DNA of 20,093 nt, from the NCBI GenBank assembly GCA_009929975.1, contig RZZF01000007.1, positions 1 to 20,093 of the forward strand, given 5' to 3'. This DNA comes from Clostridia bacterium. GTDB lineage: Bacteria > Bacillota > Clostridia > Saccharofermentanales > UBA5734. How positions within the stretch are numbered: the first letter of the stretch is position 1; every line of letters begins with the position of its first letter. Shown piece after piece: positions 1 to 6,415 of the stretch. The notes below the pieces were generated by a model. The model was given only the letters and a program-made list of their open reading frames with translations, did not search any database and was not told where the DNA came from. The position numbers and the translations under genes were made by a program.

Positions 1-184
1 GAGCTATTTCACGCATTTGTAGCGTCACATCATAATGTGGGTAACTGGCGGTTCGATGAAATAAACGCTGATCCACCTCGATGAATGCGGCAAACTCATG
101 CAACTCTTGTAGACTATCTGCGAGCATATGGCACCACTGGTAGCCTCTAGATTCGATACAAACAAAATCAACGTATATCGCCAT
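1..184 (-). CDS. DUF4031 domain protein, 5' part only
   Basis: The minus strand reads an open frame from an ATG at 184 to the window edge, 61 codons without a stop. It begins MAIYVDFVCIESRG, continues with WCHMLADSLQELHEFA and later has HRTASYPHYDVT. This pattern (a short N-terminal strand, a Trp-Cys-His-Met/Leu segment, an acidic helix and a closing HYD) is what I recall for DUF4031, a small family of unknown function found in phages, plasmids and bacterial chromosomes. A ribosome site, GGGAGAA, lies five bases before the ATG. The surrounding 240 bases are about 40% GC, far below the DNA to the right, so the gene may be on a mobile element, or on a different contig joined here by assembly. 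The C-terminus is outside the window. No function is claimed. Confidence 0.7.
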   Translation of the reverse strand, partial: MAIYVDFVCIESRGYQWCHMLADSLQELHEFAAFIEVDQRLFHRTASYPHYDVTLQMREIA

Positions 185-243
185 TACTTCTCCCACATAT
201 TAAATGCTTTTTACAATAATTTGATTGTCATCTAATTTAGTAG

Positions 244-1044
244 GCTGCCTATGATGACAGCTTCAAGACCCGTGCGGCCAGCGCCACGCTGGAAACCGCG
301 CTGGAGAAAGCGCTTGAGAGCGGAACCGCTCCGACCGACCAGGTCAAGGCGATCCTTGATCTGAAGGATTATCTGATCAAACGTTCCACCTGGATTATCG
401 GTGGTGACGGCTGGGCCTATGACATTGGATACGGCGGTCTGGACCACGTGCTGGCCTCCGGCGAAAACGTCAATGTCCTCGTCCTGGATACGGAAGTGTA
501 CTCCAATACCGGCGGCCAGGCATCGAAATCAACCCCGACCGGAGCGATCGCTCAGTTCGCCGCCGGCGGCAAGCCGATCAAAAAGAAAGACCTCGGCATG
601 ATGGCGATGAGCTATGGCTATGTCTATGTCGCGCATGTGGCCATGGGCGCGAATCAGAATCAGGTGCTCAAGGCGTTCAATGAAGCTGAAGCGTTTGATG
701 GACCGTCCATCATCATCGCCTATTCCCCCTGTATCAACCACGGGATCCGCGGTGGCATGACGGTTTCGCAGAAGCATCAGAAAGACGCGGTTGAGGCCGG
801 CTACTGGCATCTGTACCGCTTCAATCCGCTGCTGCGTCAGGAAGGCAAGAACCCGTTCGTACTGGAGTCCAAGGAACCGAGCGCGGATTACGCCTCCTTC
901 CTCAAGACTGAAGTTCGCTACAGCTCACTGCTGAAAAAGTATCCTGCCGAACAGGTCGATGAGATTTTCGCTCAGGCGACCAAAGACGCGCTCGAGCGCT
1001 ATAAGTCCTATAAGCGTCTGGCTGAGATGAATTTCGAAACGTAA
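244..1044 (+). CDS. nifJ: Pyruvate:ferredoxin oxidoreductase, C-terminal part (5' truncated)
   Basis: This frame opens right after stop codons at 238-243 and encodes the last 267 residues of a roughly 1,170-residue pyruvate:ferredoxin (flavodoxin) oxidoreductase. The enzyme oxidises pyruvate with CoA to acetyl-CoA, CO2 and reduced ferredoxin in the cytoplasm. The remaining part is the thiamine-diphosphate-binding domain. GGDGWAYDIGYGGLDHVLAS starts the GDG-to-N cofactor motif, which ends in DTEVYSNTGGQ, followed by the conserved SPCINHG and GYWHLYR blocks. The upstream domains, including the ferredoxin clusters, are absent. No credible start codon or ribosome site exists at the new 5' end, so as written this is a broken gene. 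Homology begins essentially at base 244, exactly where GC content changes, so either a rearrangement or a misassembly removed the front. If it is misassembled, the organism's true gene is intact. A terminator follows at 1107. Confidence 0.93.
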   Translation, partial: AAYDDSFKTRAASATLETALEKALESGTAPTDQVKAILDLKDYLIKRSTWIIGGDGWAYDIGYGGLDHVLASGENVNVLVLDTEVYSNTGGQASKSTPTGAIAQFAAGGKPIKKKDLGMMAMSYGYVYVAHVAMGANQNQVLKAFNEAEAFDGPSIIIAYSPCINHGIRGGMTVSQKHQKDAVEAGYWHLYRFNPLLRQEGKNPFVLESKEPSADYASFLKTEVRYSSLLKKYPAEQVDEIFAQATKDALERYKSYKRLAEMNFET

Positions 1045-1095
1045 TGGCTTCTGTCCGGCTGATCGCCGCGCGACAGAGCGAAGCATCTCAGAACA

Positions 1096-1104
1096 TGGTA
1101 TAAT
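1096..1104 (+). promoter_or_regulatory. Extended -10 promoter for the dnaD-like/dnaC-like pair
   Basis: TGGTATAAT is a perfect TATAAT (1099-1104) preceded by the TGn extension. No good -35 box sits 16-18 bases upstream, which is tolerated with an extended -10. The expected start, near 1111, falls inside the PFOR terminator stem, so transcripts from this promoter would lack part of the hairpin and should read through it. Confidence 0.55.
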
Positions 1105-1106
1105 AG

Positions 1107-1138
1107 AGCCCCGTCCTCTCAGCGAGGGCGGGGCTTTT
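1107..1138 (+). terminator. Rho-independent terminator after PFOR
   Basis: A 12-bp stem with one G:U pair (AGCCCCGTCCTC pairing with GAGGGCGGGGCT) encloses the loop TCAGC and runs into TTTT. It lies 63 bases after the PFOR stop and before the dnaD-like gene. Confidence 0.85.
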
Positions 1139-1145
1139 CCAACCG

Positions 1146-1162
1146 CTGACGGCTGCCGTCAG
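1146..1162. repeat. Perfect 8-bp palindrome in the dnaD-like leader
   Basis: CTGACGGC-T-GCCGTCAG is an exact inverted repeat with a one-base centre. As RNA it would fold as a 6-bp stem with a 5-base loop. It lies between the terminator and the ribosome site at 1181. It could be an operator or a leader hairpin; no family is recognised. Confidence 0.4.
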
Positions 1163-1192
1163 TGCAAGCGCAGCAGAAGCAGGAGATCGATC

Positions 1193-2230
1193 ATGAAACT
1201 GAATGAAAGCAGAAAATTGCTTCTGTCGGATACTTTGGTACCGGATATTTTCATCACGGAATATCTGCCGTCTCTGAGTGGGCTTTCGGTCAAACTGTAT
1301 GTCTATCTGCTGCTGTCGGTCAGAACCGGCCGGACTGTCAGCGCACAGGATCTGGCGCGGCGGATGGGCAGCGATGAAGAGAGCATCCGGACCGCTTTGC
1401 TCGAACTGGCGTCGTGGCAGTTGATTGATCAGCAGCAGGAGCAGGACGCCGTCATCATCCAGGACATCAAATCGATGGAGATTGAGCGGCTGTACCGGCC
1501 GAAGACGACGAATCAACCGTCAGAGGCACTTGACCGCCAGGCGAAGTTCAGCCAGCGGGAGAAGTTGATGGGAGATATCAACAAGACCTTCTTCCAGGGA
1601 TTGATGTCACCGTCCTGGTTTGGTGAAATCGACAACTGGTTTGATCAGTACCGCTTTGACCCTGAAGTCATCTACGCGCTGTTCCAGGAATGCGGCCGCC
1701 GCAACAAACTCGACAGCAAGGCCTATATCGCGAGAGTCGCCGAGAACTGGTCGCAGCGCGGTATTGTGACCTACGCGGATCTGAACCGCTATTTTCTAGA
1801 GCACGAAAAGGTCAATAAAATCTGTCAGCGCATCGGCCAGAAACTGCGCCGCCGCCTGACTGCTTACGATGAGGAAATGGTGTCCCGCTGGGTGGAAAAG
1901 ATGGGGTTTGATTTTGATGTGATTGAACTTGCCCTGCGCAAAACCGTCCGTCTGGCCAATCCGAATCTGGCTTATATCGATAAAATTCTCGAAGACTGGT
2001 TTTCCCATCAACTGCACACCGTTGAGGCGATCCAGACCTATGAGAAAGAACGGTCATCGCGTCAGCGCGGTAAACGAAGCGGCAGCCAGAAGACCGGTAA
2101 TGCCGGGAACTTTGACCAGCGTGAGTACAGTGATGATTATCTGCAGAGCTTTTTCGAGCAGATTCCCCTCGAGGGAGGCGAGCCGCAGCCACCATCTGAC
2201 GCGGTCGATCACAAGGGAGGTGACACCTGA
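1193..2230 (+). CDS. DnaD-domain replication initiation protein
   Basis: This 345-residue cytoplasmic protein resembles the DnaD/DnaB primosome family of Bacillota, which helps load the replicative helicase at origins and stalled forks. Residues about 1-95 look like the winged-helix N-terminal part (SVKLYVYLLLSVRTG, then an ARRMGSDEESIRTALLEL helix-turn-helix-like segment). Two DnaD-type helical modules follow, about 140-205 (WFDQYRFDPEVIYALFQEC to the YADLNRYF segment) and 215-275 (AYDEEMVSRWVEKMGFDFDV to YIDKILEDW). The 275-345 tail is charged and probably disordered. Two DnaD modules in one protein are common in clostridia. The ATG at 1193 has AGGAG seven bases upstream. The stop overlaps the ATG of the next gene by one base (TGATG), so the two are coupled. 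The pairing with a helicase-loader-like ATPase supports the assignment. Confidence 0.88.
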   Translation: MKLNESRKLLLSDTLVPDIFITEYLPSLSGLSVKLYVYLLLSVRTGRTVSAQDLARRMGSDEESIRTALLELASWQLIDQQQEQDAVIIQDIKSMEIERLYRPKTTNQPSEALDRQAKFSQREKLMGDINKTFFQGLMSPSWFGEIDNWFDQYRFDPEVIYALFQECGRRNKLDSKAYIARVAENWSQRGIVTYADLNRYFLEHEKVNKICQRIGQKLRRRLTAYDEEMVSRWVEKMGFDFDVIELALRKTVRLANPNLAYIDKILEDWFSHQLHTVEAIQTYEKERSSRQRGKRSGSQKTGNAGNFDQREYSDDYLQSFFEQIPLEGGEPQPPSDAVDHKGGDT

Positions 2231-3237
2231 TGCAGCAGTCAATCGCGCGGGCTGTCGCCCGCACCTATGATCAGCGGCGTCAGCAGGCGGATATTGAGCG
2301 GGATGATCGGATCACGCGGATTTACCGGGCGCATCCACGGCTGGCCGAACTCGACCAGGCGATCGCGGAAGCCGGCGCCGATCTGCTGAGAGAAGCGATT
2401 GATGCGGGAAGGCCGCGACACGCGGCAGCGCATAAAGAATCGCTCGAGGCCGAACGGCTCGAATATATGACCCAATCAGGAATTGAACCGGATTTTGACC
2501 GGCCGCGCTATCTGTGCGAAATCTGCCAGGATACCGGCAGAGTGGGGGATCAGCGCTGTCGCTGCTATCGGCAGGTGATGATTCCGCTCCTGCTCAGTCA
2601 GGCGAATATGCGGCCTCTGGGTCAGGCCGGCTTTGATCAGTTTGACCCGAATCTGTTTTCCGATCAGCCGAATCCGGAGCGTTATCACTCCCAGCTGTCG
2701 CCCCGGCGCCAGATTCTGGGAATTAAACAGGCGTCAGAACAATTTGTTCAGACTTTTGGCCAGCCTGATACCCGGAACCTTCTGTTTGTCGGCAGTCCGG
2801 GAACCGGCAAGTCGTTCATGATGGGCTGTATCGGCAATGCGCTGATCCAGCAGGGTCACGCGGTGTTTTATACAACCGCGCCACAGCTGTTTGAACGGCT
2901 TCAGGAGCGCCGTGTGCTGCGGGCGACCTTCTCGCCTGATCCGACACGGGTTGAAGAAGCGGAGGCCGTCTATGAGCTTCTGCTCAGCAGTTCACTCCTG
3001 CTGATTGATGATCTTGGGACCGAAACATCGGCCGCCGGGCAGTATACGGATCTGCTGACGATCCTGGACAGCCGGCAGCAGCCCAATCTGCGGACGATCA
3101 TCTCGAGCAACGCGGCTCCGGCGACATTGCGCCGGGAATACGACGAGAGAATTCTCAGCCGTCTGCTCGGCCAGTTCGCTCTCTATCACTTTTTCGGTGA
3201 GGATCTGCGTCTGTCGGCCAGCCGCCAGCGGCGCTGA
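2230..3237 (+). CDS. DnaC/DnaI-like helicase-loader ATPase
   Basis: This is a 335-residue AAA+ protein of the DnaC/DnaI/IstB group, expected to deliver the replicative helicase to DNA together with the DnaD-type protein encoded just upstream. The N-terminal third is helical and charged. A four-Cys cluster at C96, C99, C110 and C112 is a probable zinc site. The ATPase core has Walker A GSPGTGKS (188-195), Walker B LLLIDD (256-261), the sensor-1 SSN (292-294) and an arginine-finger-like DERILSRL (305-312). It ends with the FGEDLRLSASRQRR segment typical of clostridial members. The start is fixed by AGGGAGGTGA at 2214-2223 and by the TGATG overlap with the upstream stop. IstB transposition helpers share this core, but no transposase is nearby and the dnaD partner argues for replication. 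Confidence 0.88.
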   Translation: MQQSIARAVARTYDQRRQQADIERDDRITRIYRAHPRLAELDQAIAEAGADLLREAIDAGRPRHAAAHKESLEAERLEYMTQSGIEPDFDRPRYLCEICQDTGRVGDQRCRCYRQVMIPLLLSQANMRPLGQAGFDQFDPNLFSDQPNPERYHSQLSPRRQILGIKQASEQFVQTFGQPDTRNLLFVGSPGTGKSFMMGCIGNALIQQGHAVFYTTAPQLFERLQERRVLRATFSPDPTRVEEAEAVYELLLSSSLLLIDDLGTETSAAGQYTDLLTILDSRQQPNLRTIISSNAAPATLRREYDERILSRLLGQFALYHFFGEDLRLSASRQRR

Positions 3238-3244
3238 GTGTGGC

Positions 3245-3268
3245 AGCCGCAGGATCAGGGGAGCGGCT
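3245..3268. other. Weak hairpin between convergent dnaC-like and manA genes
   Basis: AGCCGC and GCGGCT can pair across a 12-base loop in the short gap and end of manA. Neither strand has a T-run, so it is a poor terminator. No better terminator is visible between these convergent genes. Confidence 0.2.
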
Positions 3269-4379
3269 CTAAACCGATACGGCCATCCAGCCAGGCAATC
3301 AACTGTTCGCGTGAGGCTGACCCGGCCAGATCGCAGCCGGCGCTTCCGGCGATATCAGACAAATCAGAATCAAAATCAGGCAGAGTGCTGAGCAGCAGCT
3401 TGAGCTGTCCGGACAGCCGCCAGCGGTTTGTTTCAGCCGGTACAAGAATCGTTTCAATCGCCTGGAGCGGCAGACTTTCCCATGAACCATGCGCGGAGGT
3501 CTGCCATTCAATCTGCCCGTCACCTTCCAGAACCGTCAGGGCGGTGAAACGGTGCTGATCCGGCTGCGGCTCGCAGATGCCCTGCAGCGTCCAGTGCTCT
3601 GTCCGCAGATACCGGTTCATGACCAGGACCCGGCGAATCAGATCGGGCTGGTCCGGTTGGCGGATCAGCAGTCCGGCCAGCGGTGCCGCCGGTGCGGTCT
3701 TTTCAAAATTGATCACATCCAGCGCCGGTTCAATATGCAGCGGCCGGGTTTGGCCGCTCTGGTCACGCCGCCCATAGTCATAAACCCGATAGGTGGTATC
3801 TGAGTTCTGCTGCACTTCACAGATGAGCAGACCGGCGCCGATCGCGTGGACCAGGCCGGCGGGAATGTTGACCACATCACCGGCCTTGACCGGCAAGGTC
3901 TGCAGCAGATCCAGGCAGTTATCATCGGCGATCGCCCGGGCGAACTGCTCCCGGGTTGTTCCCGGACGGACACCGGCGATCAGTTGAGCGCCCGGAGCAG
4001 CTGCCATCACATACCACATCTCATTCTTGCCATATTCACCACCGGCATGCATGGCCGCGTAATCATCGCCTGGATGAACCTGGACAGACAGCCGGTCCCG
4101 CGCGTCGATCAATTTGATCAGAAGCGGAAATTTATCGAGGTCGCGCGGCTCTGCCAGAGACCCGATCAATGACGGACCATATTCACGCAATAGCTCCGGC
4201 AGAGTTTTGCCGCTCAGCGGCCCGTTCTGCACGATAGAGACTCCGTTCGGATGTGCTGACAATTCCCAGCTTTCTGCAACCGGTCCGTTTTCAGGCAGCG
4301 TCCGCCCGTAATCCACCAGCGTGCGTCCGCCCCACAGATAATCTTTGTATACAGGTTTGAATTTGAGTGGATACAGCAT
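3255..4379 (-). CDS. manA: Mannose-6-phosphate isomerase, class I
   Basis: This 374-residue cytosolic cupin metalloenzyme interconverts mannose 6-phosphate and fructose 6-phosphate, linking mannose use or GDP-mannose supply to glycolysis. It opens with PLKFKPVYKDYLWGGRTL. The zinc ligands are visible as Q100 and H102 in LSVQVHPGD, E120 in KNEMWYV and H178 in GLVHAIG. The active-site segment TYRVYDYGRRD is at 197-206. It is longer than the roughly 315-residue Bacillus form, with a fuller C-terminal domain (about 260-374) that is less conserved. The ATG at 4379 has AGGGGG seven bases upstream. A promoter lies at 4417-4446. The gene stands alone, convergent with the dnaC-like gene and divergent from acpS. 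Confidence 0.94.
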   Translation of the reverse strand: MLYPLKFKPVYKDYLWGGRTLVDYGRTLPENGPVAESWELSAHPNGVSIVQNGPLSGKTLPELLREYGPSLIGSLAEPRDLDKFPLLIKLIDARDRLSVQVHPGDDYAAMHAGGEYGKNEMWYVMAAAPGAQLIAGVRPGTTREQFARAIADDNCLDLLQTLPVKAGDVVNIPAGLVHAIGAGLLICEVQQNSDTTYRVYDYGRRDQSGQTRPLHIEPALDVINFEKTAPAAPLAGLLIRQPDQPDLIRRVLVMNRYLRTEHWTLQGICEPQPDQHRFTALTVLEGDGQIEWQTSAHGSWESLPLQAIETILVPAETNRWRLSGQLKLLLSTLPDFDSDLSDIAGSAGCDLAGSASREQLIAWLDGRIGLEPLP

Positions 4380-4400
4380 GATCAGGCCCCCTGACTGTCG

Positions 4401-4429
4401 TTGAAAGAACAGGTTTATTATAGTACATT
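4401..4429 (+). promoter_or_regulatory. Promoter of acpS operon
   Basis: TTGAAA (4401-4406) and TACATT (4424-4429) are 17 bases apart, about 41 bases before the acpS start. It occupies the same DNA as the manA promoter, so the two may exclude each other. Confidence 0.5.
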
Positions 4430-4446
4430 AAAAGAGCGGCCGACAA
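4417..4446 (-). promoter_or_regulatory. Promoter of manA
   Basis: On the minus strand, TTGTCG (4441-4446) and a perfect TATAAT (4417-4422) are 18 bases apart, about 38 bases before the manA ATG. It overlaps the oppositely oriented acpS promoter. Confidence 0.6.
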
Positions 4447-4470
4447 GCCAGAACCAGAGGAGATAAACGT

Positions 4471-4893
4471 TTGAAAATTAGCTGTGGAACCGACATCATC
4501 CATATCAGCCGAATCACCAATGCCTGGCAGAAGCATGGTGATCGGTTCCTCCGGCGTATTTTTACACCCTCAGAACTCGATGACTGCCTGATTGACGGAA
4601 CAGTGACATCAGCAGCGGCCGCGTCTCTGGCCGCTCGTTTTGCCGCGAAGGAAGCGATCGCCAAAGCGCTTGGAACCGGTATCGGCTCCCGCTGCGCCTG
4701 GCAGGATCTGACCATCAGGCGGGATCACTTCGGCGCACCGGCCGCGGTTCTGGCAAATGCGGCTCTGCAGCGTTTTCGGGAACTGGGCGGCACGGATCTT
4801 GCCATATCACTGACCCATGACCAGGACCTGGCGCAGGCCTTTTGCGTGATGATCTGTTCAGGCCATTCTGCTTGCGATGAGGTCCACTCATGA
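4471..4893 (+). CDS. acpS: Holo-[acyl-carrier-protein] synthase
   Basis: This 140-residue enzyme transfers 4'-phosphopantetheine from CoA to the serine of acyl carrier protein, activating fatty-acid synthesis in the cytoplasm. The family signatures are the N-terminal SCGTDIIHISRI with the Mg-binding D8, and RFAAKEAIAKALGTGI with the catalytic E61. The C-terminal DLAISLTHDQDLAQAFC strand region is also typical. It is slightly longer than the usual 115-130 residues because of a C-terminal tail (SGHSACDEVHS). The start is a TTG at 4471, supported by GAGGAG a few bases upstream and by the conserved beginning. The stop overlaps the next ATG by four bases (ATGA), so acpS and the envelope protein gene are translated together. 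Confidence 0.93.
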   Translation: MKISCGTDIIHISRITNAWQKHGDRFLRRIFTPSELDDCLIDGTVTSAAAASLAARFAAKEAIAKALGTGIGSRCAWQDLTIRRDHFGAPAAVLANAALQRFRELGGTDLAISLTHDQDLAQAFCVMICSGHSACDEVHS

Positions 4894-6005
4894 GCCGCGG
4901 ATCCCGCCGGCCGCATCGTCAGCCGGATTATGTCAATCCGCGCCATGTCGAGGATCACTGGAAGATTTACCGGCATGGTGTCTATCTGGAAAAGCCGGTT
5001 CGACGCCTTCCTGCCTGGCTGCTGCCGCTGCTGGTTCTACTTTTGCTGGTTGTCCTGATTTTCTGGGCTGGTCCGGCGCTGGTAACCCTTTTCCAGGCTG
5101 CGGAAGGCGAGAACCCGGATGATACCCCGCAGATCATTGAAACATTGTACGACGCGTCGTGGCAGACGGTGCGCGTGCCGGTGGCGGATGTCTTCACCGA
5201 GCCTGATCTGAAAGCGGACCGTCTGACTCAGGTGATCTACAATGAGCCGGTTCACCTGCTTGAAGCAGACGCCGGATATGGATTTATCGCCATCGAAACG
5301 GTCGATGGCAGCCGCGGCTACATTCGTCAGGCCCATCTGAGTGCGCTGCGCGATTCCATTGAACCGGGACGGCATCTGCGTCGTCTGGTGGTTGCCTCAG
5401 CCAGCAAGCGCGTGATGTCACATGCAAGCCGGGGAACACTGCTGACTGAAGTCTATATGGGAACCGTTCTCTATGCGGATTATGAAGGCGACAGTCTTTA
5501 TCGGGTCACGCTGCCGGATGGTGGGTTTGGCTGGATGAGTGGTGAAGGACTGATCGTGCTTGATCCACAGGAAGCGATCGCTGTGCCGCAGGACGGCGGA
5601 CGATATTTCAGTAATTCAGCACTAGCTTTCAACAAGGTGACAACGCTGGGAAATGGCCAGACAGTCGCTGGCGCTTCTCTCTCCGGGATCGCCAGAATCG
5701 CGGCGTCTGTCAATGGTGTGGTCTTGCCGCGCAGCCATGTGGCGCAGCAGTCGGCCGGGGTTCCGGTTCTCTTCCGGCAGGAAGAAGTGACCGGGCTGAC
5801 GGACCTGTCCGTCATTCGAACCGGAGACCTGATCTTTTTTCGTGATGAAAAAGCACCTGACCAGATCTCCGGACCCGCGATCTGCATTGGCGGTACACAG
5901 GTTCTCTTTGCCCGGCGCAATGATACATCGATCCGGGTCTATGATCTGGCACAGACCGATGATCTGAACAGCCAGATCATCCAGATCCGCCGTATCTTCA
6001 ACTAA
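4890..6005 (+). CDS. Membrane-anchored SH3 protein with NlpC/P60-like domain lacking catalytic residues
   Basis: This 371-residue protein has a basic cytoplasmic N-terminus (1-40), one membrane segment at about 43-66 (LLPLLVLLLLVVLIF) and an extracytoplasmic remainder. Two SH3-like repeats follow, about 92-155 (VADVFTEPD to GSRGYIRQAHLS) and 165-224 (VMSHAS to GGFGWMSGEGLIVL). The C-terminal 235-371 tracks the NlpC/P60 peptidase fold: a GIARIAASVNGVVLPRSH helix, IRTGDLIFF, an ICIGG strand and a closing IIQIRRIF. Yet the Cys of the usual DCSG is L264 (SLSG), the His of the usual HVGIYIG is G328 (GPAICIG), and the later IHA His is F340. By family knowledge it should bind cell wall without cutting it; this is inference. 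It is coupled to acpS by an ATGA overlap and ends at a strong bidirectional terminator. Confidence 0.8.
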   Translation: MSRGSRRPHRQPDYVNPRHVEDHWKIYRHGVYLEKPVRRLPAWLLPLLVLLLLVVLIFWAGPALVTLFQAAEGENPDDTPQIIETLYDASWQTVRVPVADVFTEPDLKADRLTQVIYNEPVHLLEADAGYGFIAIETVDGSRGYIRQAHLSALRDSIEPGRHLRRLVVASASKRVMSHASRGTLLTEVYMGTVLYADYEGDSLYRVTLPDGGFGWMSGEGLIVLDPQEAIAVPQDGGRYFSNSALAFNKVTTLGNGQTVAGASLSGIARIAASVNGVVLPRSHVAQQSAGVPVLFRQEEVTGLTDLSVIRTGDLIFFRDEKAPDQISGPAICIGGTQVLFARRNDTSIRVYDLAQTDDLNSQIIQIRRIFN

Positions 6006-6006
6006 A

Positions 6007-6033
6007 AAACCGGAAGGGGTTTCCTTCCGGTTT
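6007..6033. terminator. Bidirectional terminator between envelope gene and rpmB
   Basis: AAACCGGAAGG and CCTTCCGGTTT form an exact 11-bp stem around GGTTT. The minus-strand copy is followed by TTTTTT. It starts two bases after the upstream stop and serves the convergent rpmB as well. Confidence 0.88.
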
Positions 6034-6054
6034 CATCTTGACCATTTGAGAATG

Positions 6055-6075
6055 CCAGTCGTTGTTACCGACTGG
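6055..6075. other. Hairpin downstream of rpmB
   Basis: CCAGTCG and CGACTGG form a 7-bp stem with a 7-base loop, 57 bases after the rpmB stop. On the plus strand a T/C-rich stretch follows; on the minus strand there is no T-run. It may assist 3'-end formation. The gap 6034-6131 shows nothing else. Confidence 0.35.
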
Positions 6076-6131
6076 TACTCTTTCTGCATTCACCCCGAGC
6101 AGCGACAAACGTCGTCAACGCGGTATCGGTA

Positions 6132-6329
6132 TCAGGCTCTCTTGACCGCGCCGGACCGGAGGCACCTGGTGCAGACATGCATGGTCTTGGGGGTTCCATC
6201 AACAACGACCCGGACATTACGGACATTCGCTCTCTGACGGACCAGGGCCCGCCGGGAAATCTGTGAACGGGTGATGCTGATTTTTCTGCCGAAAAACATG
6301 TCCTTCTGGCAGATATCACATTTCGCCAT
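6132..6329 (-). CDS. rpmB: 50S ribosomal protein L28
   Basis: This 65-residue protein of the large ribosomal subunit starts MAKCDICQKDMFFGRKIS and ends GTPKTMHVCTRCLRSGAVKRA. The two Cys pairs (CDIC and CTRC) are both present, so this is the zinc-binding form of L28. The start is the ATG at 6329: AGGAGG lies eight bases upstream. A GTG three codons earlier (6338) overlaps that ribosome site and is not a sensible start. It has its own promoter at 6372-6400. It also lies directly downstream of rnfB with no convincing terminator between them, so read-through from the rnf operon is possible. Confidence 0.95.
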   Translation of the reverse strand: MAKCDICQKDMFFGRKISITRSQISRRALVRQRANVRNVRVVVDGTPKTMHVCTRCLRSGAVKRA

Positions 6330-6371
6330 TTTGTACACCTCCTTGCGTTTGTTGCTGAACGCGCAAAAGAA

Positions 6372-6400
6372 ATATTAGCATATCCGACTTCAAAAAGCAA
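6372..6400 (-). promoter_or_regulatory. Promoter of rpmB
   Basis: On the minus strand, TTGCTT (6395-6400), a 17-base spacer and TAATAT (6372-6377) preceded by TGC (extended -10) lie 43 bases before the rpmB ATG. The -35 box is weak. Confidence 0.5.
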
Positions 6401-6415
6401 GCAGTCGCCGCCATT

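Noticed and set aside
213..228. ACAAT-N6-ATTGT inverted repeat upstream of the DUF4031 gene
   Set aside because: Five-base arms in AT-rich DNA are expected by chance, and no clear -35/-10 pair goes with it.
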